Assembly: GCA_048201975.1 (NCBI GenBank)
Contig: DBFBGQ010000107.1
Span: 1 to 29,519, forward strand
Direction of reading: 5' to 3'
DNA from: Egerieenecus sp048201975
Lineage (GTDB): Bacteria > Bacillota > Clostridia > Christensenellales > Aristaeellaceae
Length of the DNA: 29,519 bases
Below, one piece after another: positions 23,414 to 29,519 of the stretch. The notes under the pieces are model-generated. The model was not told the DNA's origin and made no database searches. It saw only the letters and a list, made by a program, of their open reading frames with translations. The position numbers and the translations under genes were made by a program. Within the stretch, counting starts at the first letter, position 1, and each line of letters begins with the position of its first letter.

Positions 23414-24070
23414 ATGAAAAGCATTCGCAAACAATATCTTGTGCTGGGATTGGGACGCTTCGGCGACAGCCTGGCGCGGAATCTGTGCAAGCTGGGCCAT
23501 GAGGTGCTGGCGGTGGACAAGGATACCGAGCTGGTGGAGGCCCTGGCCCCTTACGTGACCCAGGCGGTCCAGGCGGACGCCACGGAGGAAGCCGCGCTGG
23601 AGGCGCTGGGCATCCGTAACTTTGATGCGGCCATCGTGGCCATTGGCAACGTCCGGGACTCCATTCTGGTCAGCGTGTTGTGCAAGGAGGCGGGCGTACC
23701 CTGCGTGGTGGCCAAGGCGGTGGACGAGCTTCACGCCAAGGTGCTGCGGAAGGTGGGGGTGGACCGGGTGGTGTACCCGGAGCGGGACATGGGTCTGCGG
23801 GTGGCCAAGTCCCTGGTGTCGCCCAACTTCCTGGAGCTGATCGAGCTGGATAATGAATACGCGCTGGTGGAGGTCCGCTGCCCCGAGGATTGGTGGGACC
23901 AGTCCCTGCTGGCGTTGAACATTCGCCGCAACTGGGGCGTGAGCATCATCGCCATTCATCGGGGAAAGCAATTTCTGGTGTCCCCGGGGGCGGATGCGAT
24001 GCTTCGCTCCGGGGACGTGTTGCTGGTGCTCGGCACGCAGAAAGCCATTGACAAGATCAACGAAAAGTGA
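23414..24070 (+). CDS. ktrA: Potassium uptake regulatory subunit, RCK domain
   Basis: This 218-residue cytoplasmic ring subunit gates KtrB by binding nucleotides. The RCK_N Rossmann motif YLVLGLGRFGDSLARNL (about 8-24) is clear, followed by HEVLAVDKDTELVEAL. The RCK_C domain occupies the last third, ending near RSGDVLLVLGTQKAIDKI. ATG 23414 follows GGAGG by 5 nt; ATG 23402, overlapping the ktrB stop, is an alternative that adds four residues. Co-transcription with ktrB is evident. Confidence 0.92.
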   Translation: MKSIRKQYLVLGLGRFGDSLARNLCKLGHEVLAVDKDTELVEALAPYVTQAVQADATEEAALEALGIRNFDAAIVAIGNVRDSILVSVLCKEAGVPCVVAKAVDELHAKVLRKVGVDRVVYPERDMGLRVAKSLVSPNFLELIELDNEYALVEVRCPEDWWDQSLLALNIRRNWGVSIIAIHRGKQFLVSPGADAMLRSGDVLLVLGTQKAIDKINEK

Positions 24071-24078
24071 GGACGCCT

Positions 24079-24861
24079 ATGGAACATGTGGTGGAGCGCG
24101 ATATGACGGATCCCATGGCCCAGCCCTTCTTTTTCCCCGGCGGGGAGCATGGTGTGGTGCTGATCCATGGTTTTACCGGCAGCAGCGGGCACATGCGCCT
24201 GCTGGGCGAGCACCTTCGCGGGGCGGGATTCACCGTCCGGGGAATCAATCTGCCCGGGCATGGCACGCGCCTGGAGGATATGGCCCGCTACACCTGGAAG
24301 GATTGGCTGCAATCCGCCAAGCTGGCGGTGGCGCAGATGCAGGAGCAATGCCGCTACGTGAGCGTGGCGGGCTTGTCCATGGGGGGCGTGCTGACGCTGC
24401 TCATTGCGGAACAGATGGAGATCACGGCGGCGGCCCCGATTTCCGCGCCCATGGGGGTGCAGAACCGCTTGCTGCCCTTCGCCCGCCTGGGCGCGCTGGT
24501 GATGAAAACCACCTACTGGCAGCGGGACCCGGAGCGGGAAAAGCTGCTGGACCAGCGCTATGATTATGGCTATGCGGGCTTTCCCACCAAGTCCGCTGCG
24601 GATCTGCTGCATTTGATGCGCCTGGCGCGCCGCAATCTCTATGCCGTGACCTGCCCGCTGCTGGCGGTGCAGTCCCACAAGGATGAGACCGTTTCCGCGG
24701 ATAGCGCGGAGATCATCGTCAACGGCGTGAGCAGCGAGCGCCGGGGAGTGATGTACCTGGAGGACGTGCCCCATGTGTGCACCATTTCCCGGGAGCACGC
24801 GCACATCGCCCAGGCGCTGACGGAGCTTTTCAGAAAGGCGGAAACGGACCGCACGGCCTGA
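24079..24861 (+). CDS. Alpha/beta hydrolase, carboxylesterase/monoacylglycerol lipase type
   Basis: This 260-residue serine esterase has the oxyanion-hole motif LIHGFTGSSGHM (about 33-44) and the nucleophile elbow GLSMGG (about 101-106). The acid Asp is in SHKDETVSAD, and the His is probably in VPHVCTISREHAHI. This is the layout of small Est30-like carboxylesterases. GTGAGGA lies 5 nt before ATG 24079; a GTG at 24067 overlapping the ktrA stop is possible. It follows ktrA by 8 bp, so it is probably in the same operon, though a functional link to K+ uptake is not apparent. Confidence 0.88.
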   Translation: MEHVVERDMTDPMAQPFFFPGGEHGVVLIHGFTGSSGHMRLLGEHLRGAGFTVRGINLPGHGTRLEDMARYTWKDWLQSAKLAVAQMQEQCRYVSVAGLSMGGVLTLLIAEQMEITAAAPISAPMGVQNRLLPFARLGALVMKTTYWQRDPEREKLLDQRYDYGYAGFPTKSAADLLHLMRLARRNLYAVTCPLLAVQSHKDETVSADSAEIIVNGVSSERRGVMYLEDVPHVCTISREHAHIAQALTELFRKAETDRTA

Positions 24862-24926
24862 ACCTCCGTACGGCGCCAGGCCGAACCGGAGGAAAAAGAA
24901 AAAATGCAATTGCTGTAAAAAATCCC

Positions 24927-24955
24927 TTGACAATCGGACCGTTTTCGTGTATTAT
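24927..24955 (+). promoter_or_regulatory. Sigma-A promoter of the tRNA-Met pair
   Basis: TTGACA (24927-24932) and TATTAT (24950-24955) are 17 bp apart, about 45 bp before the first tRNA. Confidence 0.85.
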
Positions 24956-25000
24956 ATTTCTTGTCGCCGCAAGCGATGCGCAGATCGGAAACGGTCTTGA

Positions 25001-25077
<77 letters not shown>

Positions 25078-25080
25078 TTC

Positions 25081-25154
25081 GGCTCCGTAGCTCAGTTGGC
25101 TAGAGCATTCGGTTCATACCCGGAGTGTCATAGGTTCGAATCCTATCGGAGCCA
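25081..25154 (+). tRNA. Elongator tRNA-Met(CAT)
   Basis: The acceptor GGCTCCG/CGGAGCC, the D-arm TAGCTCAGTTGGCTAGAGC, the anticodon loop TTCATAC (CAT at 25115-25117) and the T-arm ATAGGTTCGAATCCTAT form a full cloverleaf. The loop resembles elongator Met more than the lysidine tRNA-Ile type. CCA is not encoded, unlike the initiator 3 bp upstream. Confidence 0.92.
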
Positions 25155-25163
25155 CTTCTTCTG

Positions 25164-25189
25164 TCCGTGGGCAATGCCCGCGGATTTTT
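25164..25189 (+). terminator. Terminator of the tRNA-Met operon
   Basis: TCCGTGGGC (25164-25172) and GCCCGCGGA (25176-25184) form a 9-bp stem with a 3-nt loop; T5 follows at 25185-25189. Confidence 0.85.
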
Positions 25190-25261
25190 GTTTTCAGGGG
25201 GCGTTCGCCGGTTCTCCCGCGAAAGGGGGCCGCCGGCGGAAAGCGGGAGGGAATACGGCAT

Positions 25262-26083
25262 ATGCGGCTTACGCTGATTCAGCCCAGGCAAAATGAACTC
25301 TACGATTTTTCCCATCCGGAAAGAAGATTCACGGCGGAACAGGCGCGCCGGGGCGCAGCGGAGATGGTGGAACAGACCTTTGCGCTGATGGAGCAAGCCC
25401 CGGCCACGGATCTGGTGGTCACATCGGAGGCGGTGAATTTTCCTGGCCTGGAAAAGCAGCTCCCCGTGCTTTATCCGCAGCTGATCGAGCAGGGACCGCT
25501 GCTGGAACGCTTTGCGGCCTTTGCAAGGGCGCGGCGCTGCTATGTGGCGGCCGCGCATTATGCGGTGGACGGCGGCGTTCGGAACCGTTTGACGGTGTTT
25601 GACCGCCAGGGGGAAATCGTTGGCAGCTACGACAAGGTGCATCTGGCGGGGGAGGAGCAGCGCTCTTTGACCGCCGGGGACAGCTATTGCGTGGTGGAGA
25701 CGGATTTCGGGCGCATGGGCCTGTGCATCTGCTGGGATATGCAGTTCCCAGAGGTGTGCCGCCATTACGCCCTGGCAGGGGCGAGGCTGGTGATCTGTCC
25801 CACCTGGGGCTGGGAAAGCATCTATGCCCATGCCCGCGCCTATGAGAACGGCATCTTTGTGGCGGGGGCCATGTCCGTGCCATATCGGGGAGGCATTGCG
25901 GGAATACGCACCCCCAGCGAGGCCGTGGCCCCGGATGGGACGGTGCTGGCCTGTGCGGATGGGGCCGCGGCCCAGCAGCTGACAGCGGAGCTGGACCTGG
26001 CCGCCATGGAGGAGCTGCATGCCCTGCGCATGCATGACCGCCGGCCGGACACCTACGGCGCGTTGGTCCAACACAAAGCATAA
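25262..26083 (+). CDS. Nitrilase superfamily carbon-nitrogen hydrolase
   Basis: This 273-residue amidohydrolase shows the Glu-Lys-Cys triad. Glu56 lies in LVVTSEAVN, Lys125 in GSYDKVHLAG and Cys157 in LCICWDMQFPE. The sequence GRMGLCICWDMQFPEVCRHYALAGARLVICPTWG is the standard nitrilase core, and the length is typical. GGGAGGG lies 10 nt before the ATG at 25262. Such enzymes cleave small amides or N-carbamoyl compounds; the substrate cannot be read from sequence. It is a single gene between the tRNA terminator and the convergent GH43-like gene. Confidence 0.9.
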   Translation: MRLTLIQPRQNELYDFSHPERRFTAEQARRGAAEMVEQTFALMEQAPATDLVVTSEAVNFPGLEKQLPVLYPQLIEQGPLLERFAAFARARRCYVAAAHYAVDGGVRNRLTVFDRQGEIVGSYDKVHLAGEEQRSLTAGDSYCVVETDFGRMGLCICWDMQFPEVCRHYALAGARLVICPTWGWESIYAHARAYENGIFVAGAMSVPYRGGIAGIRTPSEAVAPDGTVLACADGAAAQQLTAELDLAAMEELHALRMHDRRPDTYGALVQHKA

Positions 26084-26110
26084 CGCCCGTGACCGAAAGA
26101 ATCACGGGCG
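26084..26110. terminator. Hairpin between convergent genes, possible bidirectional terminator
   Basis: CGCCCGTGA (26084-26092) pairs perfectly with TCACGGGCG (26102-26110) around a 9-nt loop. T-runs on either side are poor, so termination efficiency is uncertain. Confidence 0.55.
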
Positions 26111-26143
26111 TCAAATTGCAGTGTGCCGATGGGTTTCGCGGGC

Positions 26144-27073
26144 TCAGCCTATGCCGGTAAATGTATCCTGCCAGCGCACGGTGAGCCTGTCGCCGTCAAA
26201 GGTCATGGGCAGCAGGCTGTAGCCGGAGTGGCGCAGCTCGAGGGGCTTCCAATGGTCCAGCATCAGCCAGTAGCGGTCGCCGTCCTGGAGAATCCAGGTG
26301 CTCTGGCCGCCAAAGGTCTGGCGGTAGCCGGGCCCCTCGCAGGGGTTGTCGATGAGCTTCATGTCCATGCACAGCTCCCGGCAGGTGGCGTACAACGCGC
26401 TGTTGGGCTGCCAGCCTGTGCAGCCGGAGGTGACGCAGTAGTGGAGTCCGCCGTGGTAGCACAGCGCCGGAGCCTCCCGCTCCTGGTTGATCATCTGCGC
26501 GAAGCAGCGGCCGGTGAAGTCCAGGCCGTCCGGGGTGAGCTCGGAGAAATACAGCGTCTTGTTCCAATCGCCGCTGTGCACCAGGAATTCGCCGCCGCTC
26601 ACCGGATCGTGGTAGAGGGTCATGTCGCGGCAGTCCCTGCGGTTGGGGGGCGCCGTGCGCACGAAGCGGAACGGTCCCACGGGGCTGTCCGCCACCGCGC
26701 AACCCGCCTGGGCGAAGGTGTAGTCTGCGCTGTCCGCGTGGAACCACAGAACATACTTGCCGGTATGCGCGTTGAAAAACACCTTGGGCCGCTCCAGCAC
26801 CCGGCCAGGGTGCAGGGGATGGGACGGATCCCCCGGCACGGCGGGCAACACCACGCCCTCGTGCTTCCAGTGCAGCAAATCCGGGCTGGAGTAGCAGGAT
26901 ACCCCTACCACATCCACCCGGGAAAGGGGTAGGCCGTTGCGTTGACAGTTCTCGGCGTCCTTGTTTTCCCCGTACCAATACCAGGTATCGCCAAAGCGGG
27001 CGATCATGCCGCCGTGGGCCTGAATCGGGTTGCCGTCCACATCCAGCCAGCAGGTGCCGTTGCGATGCTCCAT
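26144..27073 (-). CDS. Glycoside hydrolase family 43-like protein
   Basis: This 309-residue protein has no signal peptide and should be intracellular. The opening DGNPIQAHGGMIARFGDTWYWYGENK, then VGVSCYSSPDLLHWKHEG, and ERPKVFFNAHTGKYVLWFHADSADY are typical five-bladed beta-propeller sequences. They are of the GH43 type, closest by eye to the galactan beta-galactosidase group (GH43 subfamily 24/34). Catalytic acids cannot be assigned with confidence. AGAGGAGGA lies just before the ATG at 27073. It is 13 bp downstream of the acetyltransferase gene and is last in the argH operon. Its placement suggests handling of imported plant or mucin oligosaccharides, an inference. Confidence 0.82.
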   Translation of the reverse strand: MEHRNGTCWLDVDGNPIQAHGGMIARFGDTWYWYGENKDAENCQRNGLPLSRVDVVGVSCYSSPDLLHWKHEGVVLPAVPGDPSHPLHPGRVLERPKVFFNAHTGKYVLWFHADSADYTFAQAGCAVADSPVGPFRFVRTAPPNRRDCRDMTLYHDPVSGGEFLVHSGDWNKTLYFSELTPDGLDFTGRCFAQMINQEREAPALCYHGGLHYCVTSGCTGWQPNSALYATCRELCMDMKLIDNPCEGPGYRQTFGGQSTWILQDGDRYWLMLDHWKPLELRHSGYSLLPMTFDGDRLTVRWQDTFTGIG

Positions 27074-27086
27074 GATGATCCTCCTC

Positions 27087-27590
27087 TTATGCGCCGTGGG
27101 TGCGCGGGCATTGTTTTTGCCAGTTTTCCCGGGTGAGACACAGTTTCAGCAGGCTGCCGGATTCTCCTGTGGGCTGAAAGCCTGCTTTTTGGTGAATGGC
27201 TAGGGCGGGGGCGCGCGACGCCTCGAAGCAGTTCCAGAGACAATTGATTTCCGGATGCTGGAAGGCCAGGCTGGCCAGCAGCTGCAAGCCCATGAGACCG
27301 TAGCCTTTGCCACGGTGAGCGCTGTGAATGACGACGCCGATTTCCGCGCCGAAGCCGTGCCAGCTGATTTCGCCCACGGGTTGTCCCTGCGGGGTCAAAA
27401 GATAAGCGCAGAAGCGCTCCGGGGCGCGGCCAGTCCAGCGCTCCAGCCAGGCGGCCCAGCGCTCCGGCGGAAAGGCGATGCAACCGTCGGGCGGGGCCCA
27501 GGGGGCGTTGTAGGCCATGGTTGCCGGGTCGCTGAGCATCGCCTGACGGAAAGGCATTTCCGCCAGGCTGGCTTCCTTCCACTGGAGCAC
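27087..27590 (-). CDS. GNAT family N-acetyltransferase
   Basis: This protein of about 167 residues has the GNAT acetyl-CoA loop at GVVIHSAHRGKGYGLMGLQLL, with the R-G-x-G-x-G/A pattern, and a C-terminal HQKAGFQPTGES strand. I chose GTG 27590 because GGAGG (27599-27603) lies 8 nt upstream. ATG 27596 is only 2 nt from that site and is the alternative. The acceptor substrate is unknown. The gene follows the argH stop by about 20 bp and shares its operon. Confidence 0.85.
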   Translation of the reverse strand: MLQWKEASLAEMPFRQAMLSDPATMAYNAPWAPPDGCIAFPPERWAAWLERWTGRAPERFCAYLLTPQGQPVGEISWHGFGAEIGVVIHSAHRGKGYGLMGLQLLASLAFQHPEINCLWNCFEASRAPALAIHQKAGFQPTGESGSLLKLCLTRENWQKQCPRTHGA

Positions 27591-27609
27591 GGGCATCACC
27601 TCCGGGCGC

Positions 27610-28977
27610 TTACAGGGCGGCGCGGCCCTGGTCGATGGATTGCTGCACCATGTCCGGGGCGGGCGCGCCGGGAATGCGGCGGCGCTCCACGCAGGCCAGC
27701 ATGCTCAGGTCGTCGAACACGTCCGCGTCAAAAGCGGGATGAAAGCTGCGCAGCTCCTCCAGGGTGAGGTCCAGCAGGGCCTTGTTCTCCTGGAGACAGT
27801 GGGCCACCAGCTCGCCCACCACCTTGTGGGCGTCACGGAAGGCCACGCCCTTGCGCACCAGATAATCAGCGCAATCGGTGGCGTTGGTGAAGCCGCCGGA
27901 AGCGCCCTGCGCCATGACATCCTTGCGGAAGGTGACGGCGCGCAGCATGGCGGTGAACACCGTCAGCCCCTTCACAAGGGTATCCCGGGCGTCGAAAAAG
28001 GCTTCCTTGTCCTCCTGCATGTCCTTGTTATAGGCCAGGGGCAGGCCCTTCATCACCGTGAGCAGAGCCATCAGGTCGCCGTAAACCCGGCCCGTCTTGC
28101 CGCGGATCAGCTCGGCCACGTCGGGGTTCTTCTTCTGGGGCATGATGGAGGAGCCGGTGGCGAAGGCATCGTCCATTTCCACAAAGTGGAACTCGCCGCT
28201 GCTCCACAGAATCAGCTCCTCGCAAAAGCGGCTCAGGTGCATCATGCAAATGGATGCGGCGGCAAGGTATTCCAGCAGAAAGTCCCGGTCGGATACGCCG
28301 TCCAGGCTGTTCTGGGTGATCTGGGAGAAACCAAGCATCTCCGCCACACGCTCCCGGTTCAGCGGATAGGTGGTGCCAGCCAGCGCGCCGGAGCCCAGGG
28401 GCATCACGTCCGCGGAACGGTACGCCGCCGCAAATCGGGCGCGGTCCCGCAGGAACATTTGGAAATAGGCCATCATGTGATGGGCCAGGGTGATGGGCTG
28501 GGCCTTTTGCAGGTGGGTGTAGCCAGGCATGATGGTGTGGAGGTTGTCCTGGGCGATGTCCAGCAGCGCCTCCATCAGGTCGGTGAGCATGTGCTGGGTC
28601 TCCTGGCAGGCCAGCTTGGCGTACATGCGCACATCCAGGGCCACCTGGTCGTTGCGGCTACGGCCGGTGTGCAGCCGCTTCCCCGCCTCGCCAATGCGCT
28701 GGGTCAGCAGGGTTTCCACGTTCATGTGGATGTCCTCCGCGTCCACGTGCCAGGCGATTTTGCCGGCCTTGACGTCCGCCAGGATGTCCCGCAGCCCGGC
28801 AACGATGCGCTCGGCGTCGTCCTGGGGGATGATCCCCTGCTCGCCCAGCATGGTGGCATGGGCGATGGAGCCGGCGATGTCCTGCTCCGCCAGGCGCTGA
28901 TCAAAGGAAATGCTGGAATGAAAATCGTCCACCAGGCCGTCGGTGGCTTTGCTGAACCTTCCGCCCCACAGCTTCAT
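27610..28977 (-). CDS. argH: Argininosuccinate lyase
   Basis: The enzyme splits argininosuccinate into arginine and fumarate, the last step of arginine synthesis. The 455-residue product starts with the canonical MKLWGGRFSKATDGLVDDF at 28977; AGGAGG lies 12 nt upstream. The fumarase/aspartase superfamily signature GSSIMPQKKNPD and the substrate loops TGRSRNDQVALD and GYTHLQKAQPITLAHH are intact, as expected for an active tetramer. argG and other arg genes are not in the window. It leads an operon with a GNAT gene and a GH43-like gene. Confidence 0.97.
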   Translation of the reverse strand: MKLWGGRFSKATDGLVDDFHSSISFDQRLAEQDIAGSIAHATMLGEQGIIPQDDAERIVAGLRDILADVKAGKIAWHVDAEDIHMNVETLLTQRIGEAGKRLHTGRSRNDQVALDVRMYAKLACQETQHMLTDLMEALLDIAQDNLHTIMPGYTHLQKAQPITLAHHMMAYFQMFLRDRARFAAAYRSADVMPLGSGALAGTTYPLNRERVAEMLGFSQITQNSLDGVSDRDFLLEYLAAASICMMHLSRFCEELILWSSGEFHFVEMDDAFATGSSIMPQKKNPDVAELIRGKTGRVYGDLMALLTVMKGLPLAYNKDMQEDKEAFFDARDTLVKGLTVFTAMLRAVTFRKDVMAQGASGGFTNATDCADYLVRKGVAFRDAHKVVGELVAHCLQENKALLDLTLEELRSFHPAFDADVFDDLSMLACVERRRIPGAPAPDMVQQSIDQGRAAL

Positions 28978-29021
28978 AAAGGATGGATACCTCCTGCGCG
29001 TATACAATATTCACAGCAGGT

Positions 29022-29051
29022 AGTATACCACGGCTCCAGGCGCCCTTGCAA
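29022..29051 (-). promoter_or_regulatory. Sigma-A promoter of the argH operon
   Basis: On the minus strand TTGCAA (29046-29051) and TATACT (29022-29027) are 18 bp apart. I saw no clear ArgR palindrome, though the AT-rich 29007-29015 stretch could hold half a site. Confidence 0.65.
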
Positions 29052-29177
29052 GGGATGCGCGGAAGGGAAAAACGCGCCCCGCGCATGATTTTTCTCCTGG
29101 GCGGAAGTATAAAAAAGGAAGGGGAAGCGAATTTGCCCGACCCGGCCGCGAAAATGCAAAAAACCCTCGCGCACCCC

Positions 29178-29206
29178 TTGACAATGGAAGGAAAATTGAC
29201 TACAAT
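29178..29206 (+). promoter_or_regulatory. Strong sigma-A promoter of the tRNA-Gly-tuf unit
   Basis: TTGACA (29178-29183) and TACAAT (29201-29206) are 17 bp apart, about 40 bp upstream of tRNA-Gly. The 29052-29177 stretch before it holds no gene I can support. Confidence 0.85.
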
Positions 29207-29247
29207 AACCATTGTCTGGCAAGTCTACAAGGGCTTGATGCGGACAT

Positions 29248-29321
29248 GCGGGTGTAACTCAATGGTAGAGTTCCAGCTTCCCAAGCTGGCTACGTGGGTT
29301 CGATTCCCATCACCCGCTCCA
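29248..29321 (+). tRNA. tRNA-Gly(CCC)
   Basis: The cloverleaf is complete: acceptor GCGGGTG/CACCCGC, anticodon arm CCAGC-TTCCCAA-GCTGG giving anticodon CCC, T-arm GTGGGTTCGATTCCCAT, discriminator T and an encoded CCA. T73 is normal for tRNA-Gly. It reads GGG codons. Confidence 0.95.
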
Positions 29322-29392
29322 ACACCGCATCAATCGCCTGAGTACAGCGGGGAAGCCCCCGCAGTATCGCGTATAGCAAGGAGGTAATTCCC

Positions 29393-29519
29393 ATGGCTAA
29401 GGAAAAATTTGAAAGAACAAAGCCGCATGTCAACATCGGCACCATCGGACACGTTGACCACGGCAAGACCACGCTGACCGCCGCCATCACCATGACGCTG
29501 GCCCAGAAGGGCGAGGCGC
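29393..29519 (+). CDS. tuf: Elongation factor Tu (5' part)
   Basis: EF-Tu delivers aminoacyl-tRNA to the ribosome. The first 42 residues, beginning MAKEKFERTKPHVNIGTIGH, include the P-loop GHVDHGKTT (about 19-27) of the GTPase domain; the rest is outside the window. AAGGAGGT (29378-29385) lies 7 nt before the ATG. The gene begins 71 bp after tRNA-Gly with no promoter between them. A small GC hairpin (GCGGGG/CCCCGC, about 29347-29362) lacks a T-run and may mark RNA processing. Confidence 0.97.
   Translation, partial: MAKEKFERTKPHVNIGTIGHVDHGKTTLTAAITMTLAQKGEA

Noticed and set aside
24862..24890. CCTCCG/CGGAGG hairpin after the esterase gene as a terminator
   Set aside because: The stem has only 6 bp, with a 17-nt loop, and is followed by A residues instead of T.

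Overview
The window looks like chromosomal DNA from a GC-rich, Gram-positive, spore-forming anaerobe of the Clostridia. Supporting evidence is a full-length SpoIIE, a TM1266-type regulator associated with iron-only hydrogenase systems, a T-box leader, a cobalamin riboswitch, strong AGGAGG ribosome binding sites and sigma-A promoters with 16-18 bp spacers. No phage, transposon, integrase or CRISPR signal was seen. The species cannot be named from the sequence alone.

Left part (1-8.3 kb): a MarR regulator and a DegV fatty-acid-binding protein run leftward with overlapping ATGA stop/start. Their promoter carries two TTTGA-N3-TCAAA palindromes of the FabT type. Divergent from them is a four-gene exporter operon (ATPase, FtsX-like permease, adaptor, TetR regulator) with its own inverted repeat at the promoter. 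A convergent RluA-type pseudouridine synthase and an NDP-sugar nucleotidyltransferase follow.

Middle (8.3-16.3 kb): a small ORF, an ECF sigma factor and an unrecognised protein with an internal duplication form a coupled set. A T-box leader then precedes one 843-residue protein that fuses a sugar isomerase-type TIM barrel to an acyl-CoA synthetase. A cobalamin riboswitch controls a BtuF-BtuC-BtuD vitamin B12 importer.

Right-middle (16.3-25.2 kb): a structured leader of no class I recognise, with a terminator and a competing helix, precedes a TM1266 regulator and an NMT1/SsuA-type ABC importer of unknown substrate. Then come spoIIE, a 22-codon ORF lying over a terminator, the potassium uptake pair ktrB-ktrA with an esterase, and a tandem initiator/elongator tRNA-Met unit.

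Right end (25.2-29.5 kb): a nitrilase-family amidohydrolase faces a leftward operon argH-GNAT-GH43-like. The window ends with a promoter driving tRNA-Gly(CCC) and the start of tuf.

Regulatory RNA dominates the middle: three long leaders (T-box, cobalamin, unclassified) lie within about 6.3 kb. Both ABC importer operons also carry a strong terminator-like hairpin directly after the binding-protein gene.
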